Part shown: piece by piece, positions 1-8,478 of the stretch
How the letters are laid out: each line of letters begins with the position of its first letter
How positions within the stretch are numbered: position 1 is the first letter of the stretch
DNA from: CAWULT01 sp963923455
Lineage (GTDB): Bacteria > Acidobacteriota > Vicinamibacteria > Vicinamibacterales > UBA2999
Direction of reading: 5' to 3'
Assembly (NCBI GenBank): GCA_963923455.1
Contig: CAWULT010000055.1
Coordinates: 1 to 29,185 of the forward strand
Length of the DNA stretch: 29,185 nucleotides
Translations under genes and position numbers: made by a program
The notes under the pieces: generated by a model
The model's input: the letters and a program-made list of their open reading frames with translations, nothing else
Database searches by the model: none
What the model was told of the DNA's origin: nothing

Positions 1-1296
1 GTCCGGCAGGCCAGACCCTTGCGGACGGACTACCTCGCGGTGAAGGCCTCCCTGCAGGAGCGGCTGCTCGACGAGATCGGAGACCGCGGCCTGCTCGACG
101 CGGACGGCAGCGACGTGGCGGCCGTCGTCAGGGACTTCGCCGCGCGGGCCCTCGCGTCCGAGGACGTCGCCCTCAACGAGGCCGAGCGCGTCCGGCTCGC
201 GGAGGAGCTGACGGACGAGACCATCGGCATGGGCCCGCTGGCGCCCCTGCTGGCGGACCCCGCCGTCAGCGACATCCTCGTCAACGCCCCCGACAAGGTC
301 TACGTCGAGCGCTTCGGCCGCCTCGAACGCACGAACATCCGGTTTCGCGACGCGGAGCACATCGTACGCGTCATCGAGCGCATCGCTGCGCGCGTCGGCC
401 GTCGTATCGACACGTCGTCGCCGATGGCCGACCTGCGGCTGCCGGACGGCAGCCGCGTCAACGCCACCTTGCCGCCCGCGACCATCGACGGTCCGACGCT
501 GTCCATTCGCCGCTTCGGGCGACGGCGGCTGCGGCGAGACGACATCCTCTCCATGGGGACGCTCTCTCCTGAGCTCCTCGAATTCCTCGTCATCGCCGTG
601 CGCTCCCGGCGAAACATCCTCGTGTCTGGCGGAACCGGCGCCGGCAAGTCGACGCTGCTCGGCGTGCTCGCCGAGGCGATCCCCGAGACCGAGCGGATCG
701 TGACGATCGAGGACACCGCGGAGTTGAGCCTCGATCAGGAGCACGTGGTCCGGATGGAAACGCGTCCGGTCAACATCGAGGGCCGAGGCCGGATCACGGC
801 CCGGGACCTGCTGGTCAACGCGCTGCGGATGCGGCCCGATCGGATCATCGTCGGGGAGGTGCGCGGCGCGGAAGCACTCGACATGCTCCAGGCGCTCAAC
901 ACCGGGCACGATGGCGGCATCGGGACCATCCACGCGAATTCCCCCCGCGACGCGCTCGCGCGTCTCGAGACGATGGTGCTGATGGCGGGCGTCGACCTGC
1001 CGTCACGGGCGGTTCGGGAACAGATCGTCTCGGCTATTCACCTGCTCGTGCACGTGCGGCGGTACGACGACGGCGTGCGCCGCGTGGAATCGGTCGCCGA
1101 GATCACCGGTCTCGAAGGTCAGACGCCTCAGCTGCAGGAGATCTTCGGATTCCGGCGGCGCGGCCGTCAGGGTCGCCGCGTGCTGGGCCACTTCACCGCC
1201 ACGGGGGTCATTCCGCGGATGGTCGACGACTTGCGCGAGGAGGGCGTCCAGATTCCCGCCGCGCTCTTCCAGCGGGTCGAGGACGCGGGCGCATGA
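1..1296 (+). CDS. cpaF: CpaF/TadA-family secretion ATPase of a Tad pilus (5' end probably outside window)
   Basis: This is the hexameric cytoplasmic ATPase that powers assembly of Flp/Tad pili. Counting from the TTG at 19, the Walker A motif GGTGAGKST lies at residues 204-212 and the Walker B region (IIVGEVRG, Glu about 280) follows. The usual N-terminal helical domain and the GTIHANSP His-box are also present. The frame is open to base 1 with no stop, and the TTG at 19 has no visible ribosome binding site, so the true start may lie upstream; about 425 residues is nonetheless near the family length. The stop overlaps the tadB start (ATGA), so the two are co-transcribed. Pilin, CpaB, secretin and CpaE genes would be expected upstream and are not in the window. 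Confidence 0.93.
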   Translation, partial: VRQARPLRTDYLAVKASLQERLLDEIGDRGLLDADGSDVAAVVRDFAARALASEDVALNEAERVRLAEELTDETIGMGPLAPLLADPAVSDILVNAPDKVYVERFGRLERTNIRFRDAEHIVRVIERIAARVGRRIDTSSPMADLRLPDGSRVNATLPPATIDGPTLSIRRFGRRRLRRDDILSMGTLSPELLEFLVIAVRSRRNILVSGGTGAGKSTLLGVLAEAIPETERIVTIEDTAELSLDQEHVVRMETRPVNIEGRGRITARDLLVNALRMRPDRIIVGEVRGAEALDMLQALNTGHDGGIGTIHANSPRDALARLETMVLMAGVDLPSRAVREQIVSAIHLLVHVRRYDDGVRRVESVAEITGLEGQTPQLQEIFGFRRRGRQGRRVLGHFTATGVIPRMVDDLREEGVQIPAALFQRVEDAGA

Positions 1297-2147
1297 CGTT
1301 CCTGGCTCTCGCGCTCGCGCTGTCGTTCGCGGCTCTCCCGATCTGGCGCCGGCGCCGGGCACGCGCGCAAGCCGAAAGGCGGCTCGATCAGTATCTGGGC
1401 AGCGGAGAACGCACGCCCGAGACCCGGCGCGGCAGACGGATCCGGCCGTACCCGCCGCGACGGCGATTCGTCGGCCCCGCCGTCGGCGTGGCGGCGACCG
1501 CGGCGTTGTGGGCGGGGGCCCGCCTCCCCCTTGCCGTCGCGGGCGCGCTCGGGTTGCTCGTCGGCGTACTCGCGTCGCTCGTCGAGGAGCAGTGGCGGCA
1601 GCGCCAGGCCGACCGGATCGAAGCGCAGCTGGCTTCGGCAATCTACCTGATGATGGGGTCGCTTCGCGCGGGCGCGAGTCTGCTCGCCGCGTTCGACTCG
1701 GCCCTCGAAGAGGTCGGATCACCCCTCCGGACCTACTTCCAGGAGGTCGCGACGCGGATTCGACTCGGCGACGATCCGCGGGTCGCCGTCGGCGATCTCG
1801 AGCGGAGCATCCCGCTCGAGACCTTTCGGCTGTTCTCCACGTCCTTGGCCACGCACTGGGAGGTCGGGGGCAGTCTCGCCACGACGCTCTCGGCGGTCGG
1901 ACAGACCGTTCGCGATCGCATCGAACTGGGCCGGCGCGTCCGCGCGCAGGGCGTCGAGTCGCAGGCGTCGGTCGCCGTCGTCCTGGGTATCGCCTACGTG
2001 CTGGCGTTCCTGATGTGGCGCACGAGTCCCGAGCGCCTGGAGGCCTTCGTCGCGAGCGGCGTCGGCACGACCATCATCTCTGGCGTCATCGCGCTGCAGG
2101 CCATCGGACTCATCTGGATGGCCCGATTGAGCCGCAGCACCTTCTGA
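1293..2147 (+). CDS. tadB: TadB, inner-membrane platform protein of the Tad pilus
   Basis: The 284-residue protein has an N-terminal hydrophobic segment, an arginine-rich cytoplasmic stretch, a second membrane region near residues 65-95, a T2SSF (GspF-type) domain around residues 115-240 and a C-terminal pair of membrane helices. TadB and TadC form the membrane platform on which the CpaF ATPase acts. The ATG overlaps the cpaF stop by 4 bp, and tadC starts 4 bp after its stop, as in a standard tadABC operon. Assignment as TadB rather than TadC rests on order and domain type. I see no irregularity in it. Confidence 0.9.
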   Translation: MTFLALALALSFAALPIWRRRRARAQAERRLDQYLGSGERTPETRRGRRIRPYPPRRRFVGPAVGVAATAALWAGARLPLAVAGALGLLVGVLASLVEEQWRQRQADRIEAQLASAIYLMMGSLRAGASLLAAFDSALEEVGSPLRTYFQEVATRIRLGDDPRVAVGDLERSIPLETFRLFSTSLATHWEVGGSLATTLSAVGQTVRDRIELGRRVRAQGVESQASVAVVLGIAYVLAFLMWRTSPERLEAFVASGVGTTIISGVIALQAIGLIWMARLSRSTF

Positions 2148-2151
2148 GGTC

Positions 2152-3069
2152 GTGATGGCCGTCGCACTCATCGTTCTCGTGGCTCTGGGTCTGGCGGCGT
2201 GGGCGGGTCGCGCCGCCGTGGAGGGCTGGCGAGTTCGCGCAGGCGCCCTCCGTCGCCTCCATCTGCTCCTCGACCCGCCCGAGGGCGCCGCCGGAGGCAC
2301 GCCCGGCCGCGACAACCCGCTGGCGCTCTGGCTGGCAAGGGCCGGGTACCGGCGCCCCGGTGCCCCGGCGTGGTTCGTCACGGTGACCGCGACAGCCGTG
2401 GTGGGCGGGCTGATCCTGGCGCAGGTGTACGACCGCTGGCTGTCGGGCCCGCTGCTCGCGACGGTCGCCGAGATCCCCGGCAGCGCCGGCGACATCGTGG
2501 CCCTGGTCCTGACTGGCGGTCCGTGGATTCTCTTCGGGCTCGCCGCTCTCGCGCCCGCCATGATGGTGCGTAGCAGCCGCCGCGCCCGCGTGCTGGCCAT
2601 CGAACGAGATCTGCCACTTGCGCTGGACCTGCTCGCCACGATGGCGCAGGCGGGCCTGGGCTTCGATGCCGCGCTGGCCCGCATCGTGCGGTCGCAAGGC
2701 ACGGACCGTGCCCTGTCGACCGAGTTCATCGCGTTTCAGCACGACACCATGGCCGGGCTGACGCGCGGACAGGCACTGCGGCAGCTCGCGAGACGGGCGG
2801 ACGTGCCGGCCGTGACCACGTTCACGTCCGCGCTGATTCAGGCGGAGCAGATCGGCGCGAGCCTCGCCGAAACGCTCCAGTACCAGGCGGTCGACCTGCG
2901 ACAGCGCCGGCGCGAACAGGCCCTGCTCGAAGCGCAGGCCCTGCCGGTCAAGCTGGTGTTCCCGCTCGTGATCTGTTTTCTGCCCGGGGTCTTCGTGTCG
3001 ACCCTGGCTCCAGCGCTGTTGCAGATGGTCGAGGTCGGCAACAGCGTACTGCGGTCGGCCGCACCATGA
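2152..3069 (+). CDS. tadC: TadC, second inner-membrane platform protein of the Tad pilus
   Basis: The 305-residue T2SSF-domain protein has an N-terminal membrane helix (residues 2-20), two central hydrophobic segments and a C-terminal helix rich in Leu, Val and Phe. The cytoplasmic T2SSF core runs from about residue 155 to 265 and contains the typical LPLALDLLATMAQAG and QAEQIGASLAETL stretches. It would pair with TadB at the base of the pilus machine. The start is GTG at 2152 or the directly following ATG at 2155; nothing visible separates them. Its stop overlaps the next start (ATGA), so the TPR lipoprotein gene belongs to the same transcript. Confidence 0.9.
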   Translation: MMAVALIVLVALGLAAWAGRAAVEGWRVRAGALRRLHLLLDPPEGAAGGTPGRDNPLALWLARAGYRRPGAPAWFVTVTATAVVGGLILAQVYDRWLSGPLLATVAEIPGSAGDIVALVLTGGPWILFGLAALAPAMMVRSSRRARVLAIERDLPLALDLLATMAQAGLGFDAALARIVRSQGTDRALSTEFIAFQHDTMAGLTRGQALRQLARRADVPAVTTFTSALIQAEQIGASLAETLQYQAVDLRQRRREQALLEAQALPVKLVFPLVICFLPGVFVSTLAPALLQMVEVGNSVLRSAAP

Positions 3070-3800
3070 GCGCCGTGCGGAGGAGAAGTGCGGTGATGAC
3101 GTGGAGGACGAAGTGGTGCGTGGCCGGCGTCACGGCCCTGAACGTGATGGCCGCCGCCTGTGCGGAGAAGACCTCGCCGCTGCAGAGCCAGGTGTGCTTC
3201 GACGCCGATGCGCAGCTGGCGCGATTGACGACGCCACTCGAGTCCCTGCGGGCCAGCGGCTGCACGGCGGACGATGCGTGCGGCCGCCTCGAGCGGGAAA
3301 TGGCCCGGCAGGCGCTCGTCTGCCCGGCGCACGCGCCGACGCTCGTCGCCAATGCGTCGCTCGCCTACGAAGGGCGGCGTCTCGCCGTGGCCCAGCAGTA
3401 CCTGGATCAGGCGCTGGCGCTGCCTCGTCCGATGCCAGAGGCCGCCGCCCTCCGGGCGCGCATTGCCCTCGAAGAGGGCAACGTGCCTTTCGCGAGGCGG
3501 CTGCTCGAGCGGCAGCTCGCGCTCACACCTGGCGAGGCGACGCTGCACGAGGCCTACGCCGCGGTGTTCTACCTCAGTGGCCAGGCGGCGCTGGCCCGGC
3601 GCGAACTCGACGCCGCCACGGCCCTCGGCTCGCCGCGCTGGCGCATCGCGTACAACCTGGGTCTCATCGAGGAAGGGGCGGGACACGTCGAGGAGGCGCG
3701 CCGGCTCTACGCCGAGGCGCTCCAGGCCCGTCCCGAGTGGGCTCCTGCGGCCTCGCGGCTGCGCGGCTTGCGCACGCAGCCGCCGGACGGCCGTCGCTGA
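3066..3800 (+). CDS. TPR-repeat lipoprotein, TadD-like pilus assembly factor
   Basis: The 244-residue protein begins with a basic N-terminus and a short hydrophobic stretch ending in AAAC (Cys about 32), a weak lipobox that would anchor it in a membrane. The rest is helical, with several tetratricopeptide-like units from about residue 95 to 235 (for example NASLAYEGRRLAVAQQYLDQ and YNLGLIEEGAGHVEEARRLY). In Tad systems the TPR lipoprotein TadD assists secretin assembly, and position directly after tadC supports that role. The start at 3066 overlaps the tadC stop; an internal ATG at 3096 would place the hydrophobic stretch closer to the N-terminus. The TadD label is inferred from context. Confidence 0.75.
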   Translation: MSAVRRRSAVMTWRTKWCVAGVTALNVMAAACAEKTSPLQSQVCFDADAQLARLTTPLESLRASGCTADDACGRLEREMARQALVCPAHAPTLVANASLAYEGRRLAVAQQYLDQALALPRPMPEAAALRARIALEEGNVPFARRLLERQLALTPGEATLHEAYAAVFYLSGQAALARRELDAATALGSPRWRIAYNLGLIEEGAGHVEEARRLYAEALQARPEWAPAASRLRGLRTQPPDGRR

Positions 3801-3826
3801 GCGCCCCCGGCCCGCGGCGGTCCCGT

Positions 3827-4987
3827 CTACGGCGTGGTCACGCTCACGTTGCGGGTCGCCGTCGCCGTCTGGCCCAGGCTGTTGGTGACGGTCAGCGTCA
3901 CCACGAACGTCCGGGCCTGGGTGAAGACGTGCGTGGTCGTCACGCCGGTGGCCGTGCTGCCGTCGCCGAAGTCCCACGCATAGGTGCCACCCGTCGCGGT
4001 GGAGGCCGTGGCATTGAAGAACACCGTATCGCCGACCCTCGGGTCGGTCGGTGAGGCGGTGAAGCTCGCCGACCCGGCTGGCAGCGTGGACGCCACGGTG
4101 ATCTGCCGGGAGGACGTGGCGCTGAGCGTGGCGTCCGTGCTGACACGCAGCGTCACCGTGAAGGTGCCTCCCCGCGTATACCGGTGAGACACCGTCGGGC
4201 CGGTACCGCTGGTGCCGTCGCCAAAGTCCCAGGTCCACGTCGCACCCGGAACCTGCGCCTGGTTGGTCGCGGCGATGAACGACACGTCCTGATTGATCGC
4301 GGGCGCCGTCGGGGAGAACGTGAAGTTGGCCGCCGTCGGGGGCAGCGTGGCCGACACCGTGATGGTCCGCGACGCCGTCGACGTCTGCCTGGTGTCGCTC
4401 GTGACGGTCATCGTTATCGTGAACGTGCCTGTGCGGGCGTAGCGGTGCGTGGTGACCGCCCCCGTGCCGGTCTGGCCGTCGCCGAAGTCCCATGCGAACG
4501 TGCCGTTCGAGACGGTCGATGACGCCCCGTTCATCGAGACGTCCTGGTTCACGGTTGGATTCGTCGGCGAATAGGTGAATCGGGCGATGGTCGGGCCCGT
4601 GGCCGGAAAGTCGTCGCTCGAGAACGAGATGTACGTGGCCGCCCCCTTGGACAGCGTCACCTGCTGTTCGGTCGACACGGCGCCGCTGCGGACGTCACGG
4701 GCCGTGAAGGTGACAACGGCCTGCGGCGTCGGCGCCACCCCATTCGAGAAGATGTTCGCGTTCGACTCGGCCAGATGGAGCGAAAAACTCCCCGTCTGGC
4801 CCGCCGCCACCTGCCCGAGCGTGCTGCCGTTGGCGAGCGCGTCGATGGCATTGGCGGTCCGGTTGACGACCATCACGGCGAAATCGGACTCGTACCGCCC
4901 CGTGCAGCCGCCCGTCAGGAATGACGCAACGGCCGCGCACGCCACGAGCACCCGCAGCCCCAAGGAGCGGCGAGCCGTTGTCAGCAT
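3827..4987 (-). CDS. Lipoprotein with three PKD domains
   Basis: The 386-residue protein starts with a classic lipoprotein signal ending LTGGC (Cys 28), preceded by a good ribosome binding site (GGAGGAAGG, 5 nt before ATG). Residues of about 30-125 form an unassigned beta-type domain. Three PKD domains follow, each with a WDFGDG motif and a closing ITVS/ITVA/VSV strand, filling about residues 128-386. PKD domains are Ig-like folds in surface and secreted proteins that mediate protein or carbohydrate contacts. The composition is Thr/Ser/Ala-rich with few charged residues, typical of extracellular repeats. The gene is convergent with the Tad operon (26-bp gap) and probably independent of it. 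A TAGGAT hexamer at 5038-5033 could be its -10 box. Confidence 0.85.
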   Translation of the reverse strand: MLTTARRSLGLRVLVACAAVASFLTGGCTGRYESDFAVMVVNRTANAIDALANGSTLGQVAAGQTGSFSLHLAESNANIFSNGVAPTPQAVVTFTARDVRSGAVSTEQQVTLSKGAATYISFSSDDFPATGPTIARFTYSPTNPTVNQDVSMNGASSTVSNGTFAWDFGDGQTGTGAVTTHRYARTGTFTITMTVTSDTRQTSTASRTITVSATLPPTAANFTFSPTAPAINQDVSFIAATNQAQVPGATWTWDFGDGTSGTGPTVSHRYTRGGTFTVTLRVSTDATLSATSSRQITVASTLPAGSASFTASPTDPRVGDTVFFNATASTATGGTYAWDFGDGSTATGVTTTHVFTQARTFVVTLTVTNSLGQTATATRNVSVTTP

Positions 4988-5032
4988 CGGACCTTCCTCC
5001 GTCGCCCGTACACCGCGGTCGACTGCGGCGAA

Positions 5033-5038
5033 ATCCTA
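5033..5038 (-). promoter_or_regulatory. Candidate -10 element for the PKD lipoprotein gene
   Basis: Read on the minus strand this is TAGGAT, four of six matches to TATAAT, about 45 nt upstream of the ATG at 4987. A TTGCTC lies about 19 nt further upstream. Unlike several other promoters in the window, this one leaves room for a leader with a normal ribosome binding site. The assignment is by motif only. Confidence 0.3.
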
Positions 5039-5189
5039 CCGCGGGCGGGCGGATCTGGAGCAAGGAAACTTCCTGCGGGCGCCCCTCGGGCCTGGGTGTC
5101 CCGGCGAGCCCGGGCGCTCCGGAGGACACCCGTCCGTCTGCCTCGGCCCGACACGGCGACGCGGCGCCGTCAGGGCGGGACCGGTCCGC

Positions 5190-5195
5190 TACAAT
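5190..5195 (+). promoter_or_regulatory. Candidate -10 element (TACAAT) for the TctC start
   Basis: TACAAT ends 9 nt before the ATG at 5205. No Shine-Dalgarno lies between them, so a transcript starting about 7 nt after the hexamer would be almost leaderless. No convincing -35 is visible. The same arrangement recurs at 9273, 16961, 17833 and 25683. Confidence 0.4.
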
Positions 5196-5204
5196 GCGGG
5201 CGCG

Positions 5205-5349
5205 ATGGGACGCCCGCGCGGCACCACTGTTCGACACCTGACCGGCACGGCGCTGGCGCTCGCCGCAACGCTCGCGGCGGCGCCCACGGCTGCCGAGCCG
5301 CAGGGCGACCAACTGCGCCTCGTCGCCCCGGCCGCGCCCGGGCGCGGCC
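5205..5349 (+). pseudogene. Detached 5' end of tctC (signal peptide and first strand)
   Basis: From ATG 5205 this frame encodes a signal peptide (basic MGRPRGTT start, then an Ala/Leu-rich core ending APTAAEP), followed by DQLRLVAPAAPG. The last stretch is the first beta-strand of TctC-family solute-binding proteins, normally followed by GGWDQTAR. Instead the frame runs into Arg-rich nonsense after about 5345, while the next frame picks up at PGAAGTVGLARF. The family would have about 30 further residues between these two points. The fragment therefore belongs to the gene annotated at 5404-6495 but is separated by a deletion with a frame change. Either a real lesion or a collapsed assembly would give this picture. 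Confidence 0.7.
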
Positions 5350-5403
5350 GGCACCGTCGGGCTGGCGCGGTTCATCGGCGCGGAGCGCGGGAGCGGCGAC
5401 ACC

Positions 5404-6495
5404 GTGATGGTGTCGGGCCTGATCATGCTGGGCGGCATCGTCACGAACCGCTCGCCCGTCACGCTCCGCGACGTCACGCCGATCGCCAGGCTGACGGGTG
5501 AGTACGAGGTGATCGCCGTGCCGGCGTCGTCCCAGTACCGGACGCTGGCCGAGTTGATGGCGGCGTTCAAGGCCACCCCCGAAGCCATCTCCTGGGGTGG
5601 AGGCTCGGCCGGCGGCAGCGACCAGATCCTCGCAGGACTGGTGGCCGACGCGGTGGGCGTCGAGCCGCGCCGCGTCAACTACATCGCCTTCTCCGGCGGC
5701 GGCGAGTCGCTGGCCGCCATCCTCGGCGGGCAGGTGTCGGCCGGCATCAACGGCCTGGCCGAGTTCGCGCCGCACATCGAGTCGGGCGCACTCCGGCCGC
5801 TGGCCATTTCGAGCGCGTCGCGCCTGCCGGGCCTCGAGGTGCCAACGCTGCGCGAGCAGGGTGTCGACCTCGAATTCGAGAACTGGCGGTCGGTCGTGGC
5901 GCCGCCAGGCCTGCGCGCGGCGGATCGTGCGCGCATCGAGCGCCTCGTCGACGCGCTGGTACACTCGGCGGCCTGGCGCGAGACGCTCGACCGATATCGG
6001 TGGCTCGACCGGTATCTGGCCGGACCCGCCTTCGACGCGTTCGTCGCGGACGAGGAAACGCGCGTCCGCGACATCCTGCGGAAGCTCGGCACGGGGAAGA
6101 ACGACGCAGGAGGCACACTGCAGTCGGCAGGACCGTATCCGCTGTTCGTGCTGGCGGGGCTGCTGGCGTTCGGCGCCGCTGCCGCGTGGGGAGCCGTGCG
6201 ACCGCGGGTCTCATCGACACCGGCAGCGGGCGCGGGGCCGCGCGCGCCGCACGGTGGTCGCGGGCCGTCGCTGCTGCTCGCGGCCGGCATCGTGCTCGAC
6301 GTGGCGCTGGCCGAGCGGGCCGGCTTCGTCCTCGCCTCGGCCGCCCTCTTCTGGCTGACCGCCCGCGCGTTCGACGATCGCCGCCCCCTGCGCGACGCGG
6401 TTGCCGCGCTGCTGATCTCGGCCGGCGCCTACGTGCTGTTCGTCCGGGTGCTGCAGCTGCAGCTGCCCGCGGGCGTGCTGGCCGGCTGGCTGTAG
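5404..6495 (+). CDS. TctC-TctB fusion of a tripartite tricarboxylate transporter (5' end broken)
   Basis: The readable frame actually opens at about 5338 (PGAAGTVGLARF); GTG 5404 is only the first start-like codon. Residues 1-240 match the TctC periplasmic binding protein core: ARLTGEYEVIAVPASS, the WGGGSAGGSDQILAGL ligand loop and the YIAFSGGGESLAAILGGQV segment. From about residue 245 there are four hydrophobic stretches typical of TctB, the small membrane subunit, ending LPAGVLAGWL. A fused binding protein and TctB would tether ligand capture to the membrane. TctA is encoded at 9409, beyond an inverted three-gene cassette. The missing N-terminal signal peptide lies in another frame at 5205-5349, so as drawn the product would not be exported. 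Confidence 0.8.
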   Translation: MMVSGLIMLGGIVTNRSPVTLRDVTPIARLTGEYEVIAVPASSQYRTLAELMAAFKATPEAISWGGGSAGGSDQILAGLVADAVGVEPRRVNYIAFSGGGESLAAILGGQVSAGINGLAEFAPHIESGALRPLAISSASRLPGLEVPTLREQGVDLEFENWRSVVAPPGLRAADRARIERLVDALVHSAAWRETLDRYRWLDRYLAGPAFDAFVADEETRVRDILRKLGTGKNDAGGTLQSAGPYPLFVLAGLLAFGAAAAWGAVRPRVSSTPAAGAGPRAPHGGRGPSLLLAAGIVLDVALAERAGFVLASAALFWLTARAFDDRRPLRDAVAALLISAGAYVLFVRVLQLQLPAGVLAGWL

Positions 6496-6514
6496 GCCGC
6501 TCGCCGCGGGCGCG

Positions 6515-7573
6515 CTACCGCGTCGTGCGCTGCGGCCGCAGGCTCCGGTACACCGCCTCGACGAACTGGGCCGTGGACCATCCCGGCGCGCTGCCGTACA
6601 ACCCGTCGTACTCCATCGTCGGCCTCGCCGCCTGCACCTGATCGAGCGTCAGGCCTCGGTTCACCATGTCCTGCACGCGGTCGCGGATGATCGTCGCCAT
6701 GTCGCGGTACTCGACCAGATCGGCTTCGTCCGAGATGCGGCCGTGCCCGGGTACCAGCATCGTGCCGCCCTCGGTCTTCTCGCCCGCGATGGCGAGCTCG
6801 AGCAGCCGGTTCAGTCCGGCGATGACGCCGTTGATGTCGCCGTTGCGCTGGCCGTCGATCACCGGATAGCTGACGGTCGAGTAGACGTCGCCGGTCGCGA
6901 TCACGTCGGAGCGGCGGAAGAACGCCACGGCGTCGCCGTCGGTGTGCGCCGTCGGCAGGTGACGCAGGTGGATGCCTTCGCCGTTGTAGTAGAAGTCCTT
7001 CGTCTCGCCAGAGAAGGTGGAGGTCGGCCACGCCGCCACCGGGGTCGGTGCCTGCGCGCCGGCAGGCGCGCTCATCCAGTTGAGCGTGTCCTCGGTGGCG
7101 ATGATTTCGGCGCGGGCACCGAGCCCGGCGCCCACCTGCGCGACCCCGCGACCCGAGATCGGCGCACCCGCCGCACCGACCCGCTCGTTGCCGCCGACGT
7201 GATCGAGGTGAGCGTGGGTGTTGATGATGTGGCGCACGGGCCGGTTGGTGAGCCGGCGCACCGCGGCGAGCACCCGCTCGGCGTTGGCCGCCGTGCCCGT
7301 GTCGACCATGACGACGCCGAGTTCGCCCACCTGTACGGTGATGTTGGCCCCGGCGTCCAGGATCACGTGCACGTTGCCCTGCACCGGCATGGTCCGGAGC
7401 GGCGCTTCTCCCCCGTCGCCGACGCGGGCCGCCGGCCCCTGCGCCACCGCCGGCGCCGACGCCGCGCCCGCCGTGACCGCCGCCGCAACGGCGGCCGCCT
7501 GCAGCCAGCGCGCCAAGCGAACCCGGCGCGTCGGCGTGGCCATGCTGCGTCCCGACGTCACGCCGCCCCTCAT
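6515..7573 (-). CDS. Secreted metallo-beta-lactamase-fold hydrolase
   Basis: The 352-residue protein starts at ATG 7573, which overlaps the upstream stop (ATGA) and is preceded by GGAGGG. A twin-basic N-terminus (TRRVRLARW) and an Ala-rich hydrophobic stretch ending APAVAQ form an export signal. The MBL zinc motif HAHLDH follows HIINT, with later metal ligands in LPTAHTDGD and VPGHGR. Family members hydrolyse a wide range of esters, thioesters and lactams, and the substrate cannot be read from sequence. It is the last gene of a minus-strand trio with a secreted unknown protein and an epimerase. A longer in-frame extension to 8371 exists but only antisenses or overlaps its neighbour. Confidence 0.85.
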   Translation of the reverse strand: MRGGVTSGRSMATPTRRVRLARWLQAAAVAAAVTAGAASAPAVAQGPAARVGDGGEAPLRTMPVQGNVHVILDAGANITVQVGELGVVMVDTGTAANAERVLAAVRRLTNRPVRHIINTHAHLDHVGGNERVGAAGAPISGRGVAQVGAGLGARAEIIATEDTLNWMSAPAGAQAPTPVAAWPTSTFSGETKDFYYNGEGIHLRHLPTAHTDGDAVAFFRRSDVIATGDVYSTVSYPVIDGQRNGDINGVIAGLNRLLELAIAGEKTEGGTMLVPGHGRISDEADLVEYRDMATIIRDRVQDMVNRGLTLDQVQAARPTMEYDGLYGSAPGWSTAQFVEAVYRSLRPQRTTR

Positions 7574-8478
7574 CGCGCCCTCCGCTCGGCCGCGGGAGCC
7601 GCCGGGCCTGCCGGCCTCATCCGCGGTGCGTACTCGGGATACTGGGTCTCCGCGCCGCCGCGCGCGGCGTCGACCGAAATGCCGTACCTGGTCGAGAACT
7701 CGGTGAGGTAGGGGTTCGTGCCAGGCAGGAAGTGCGGCACGTACGCGGGGTCCCGGCCAGGCACCTCGTCGTCGGCCTGACAGAACAGCCACTGCTGATA
7801 CGGGCCCGGCTGCGAGTTGGGGTCGAGCAGCATGTTGGTCGTCTTGACGAGCGGCTCGGTCAGGAACACGGGGTCTTCGGTGATCGACATCTGCGTCAGC
7901 ACGTTGCCGTGACGGAAGAAGTACTCCGTCATCTTCGCCCGGGCGCTCATCGGCACGCCGTTGCGGCGGTGCCAGCCCTGCTTGATGTGCGTCGTCACCA
8001 CCTTGAGCACGTTGCCCTGCCACTCCCCGGTCGAGAAGCCCATCCACGTGTGCGGGGCCTCCTCGGGCGGATGCGGCCGGCCGTCGAGCCAGATCATCCG
8101 CTCCTGCGCGTAGGTGGCGAGCACGTGCCGGAGCGCGATCACGGTCTGCGTGCCGGGGTCGATCACCTGGGTGATCCGCACGCGGCCGGGGCCCCGGTAG
8201 ATGTAGGGCGACACGTGCGCCCGGCACTGGTGCTCCGGGAGCGTCAGCCGCGAGGCGTCCCAGCTGTCGGCGTAGCGGCGGCCCGCCTCGTTCAGCGGCA
8301 GCCCGCCGTAGTCCGCCAGCTCGGGCCCGGGGATCCGTTCGGGCTGATCTTCGTGGAAGATGCCCGCCCAATCCCCGTCCAACATGCCTTGCGCACGCGC
8401 CGGCGCGGCGATCGCAGACAGCAGTGCCGTCGTCAGAAACAGCCGGAGGACCACCCCGGACCTCGAGCGGCTCGTCAT
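7570..8478 (-). CDS. Secreted protein of unknown function
   Basis: The 302-residue protein begins at ATG 8478, overlapping the preceding stop (ATGA), with GGAAGG upstream. It has a signal peptide (hydrophobic VVLRLFLTTALLSAIAA, cleavage near ARAQG). The mature part is rich in Trp, His and aromatic residues: DGDWAGIFHED near the N-terminus, GPGRVRITQVIDP, RMIWLDGRPHPPEE, and TWMGFSTGEWQGNVLKVVTTHIKQGWHRRNG. This alternation of beta-strand and turn motifs suggests a beta-rich secreted domain. I recall similar unnamed proteins in acidobacterial genomes but cannot name a family. Tight coupling to an MBL-fold hydrolase and an epimerase suggests a shared pathway. Confidence 0.75.
   Translation of the reverse strand: MTSRSRSGVVLRLFLTTALLSAIAAPARAQGMLDGDWAGIFHEDQPERIPGPELADYGGLPLNEAGRRYADSWDASRLTLPEHQCRAHVSPYIYRGPGRVRITQVIDPGTQTVIALRHVLATYAQERMIWLDGRPHPPEEAPHTWMGFSTGEWQGNVLKVVTTHIKQGWHRRNGVPMSARAKMTEYFFRHGNVLTQMSITEDPVFLTEPLVKTTNMLLDPNSQPGPYQQWLFCQADDEVPGRDPAYVPHFLPGTNPYLTEFSTRYGISVDAARGGAETQYPEYAPRMRPAGPAAPAAERRAR

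Noticed and set aside
6515..8371. Start of the MBL-fold protein further upstream (618 codons)
   Set aside because: The extension overlaps the secreted unknown gene out of frame. ATG 7573 has a ribosome binding site, an ATGA overlap and a signal peptide directly after it.
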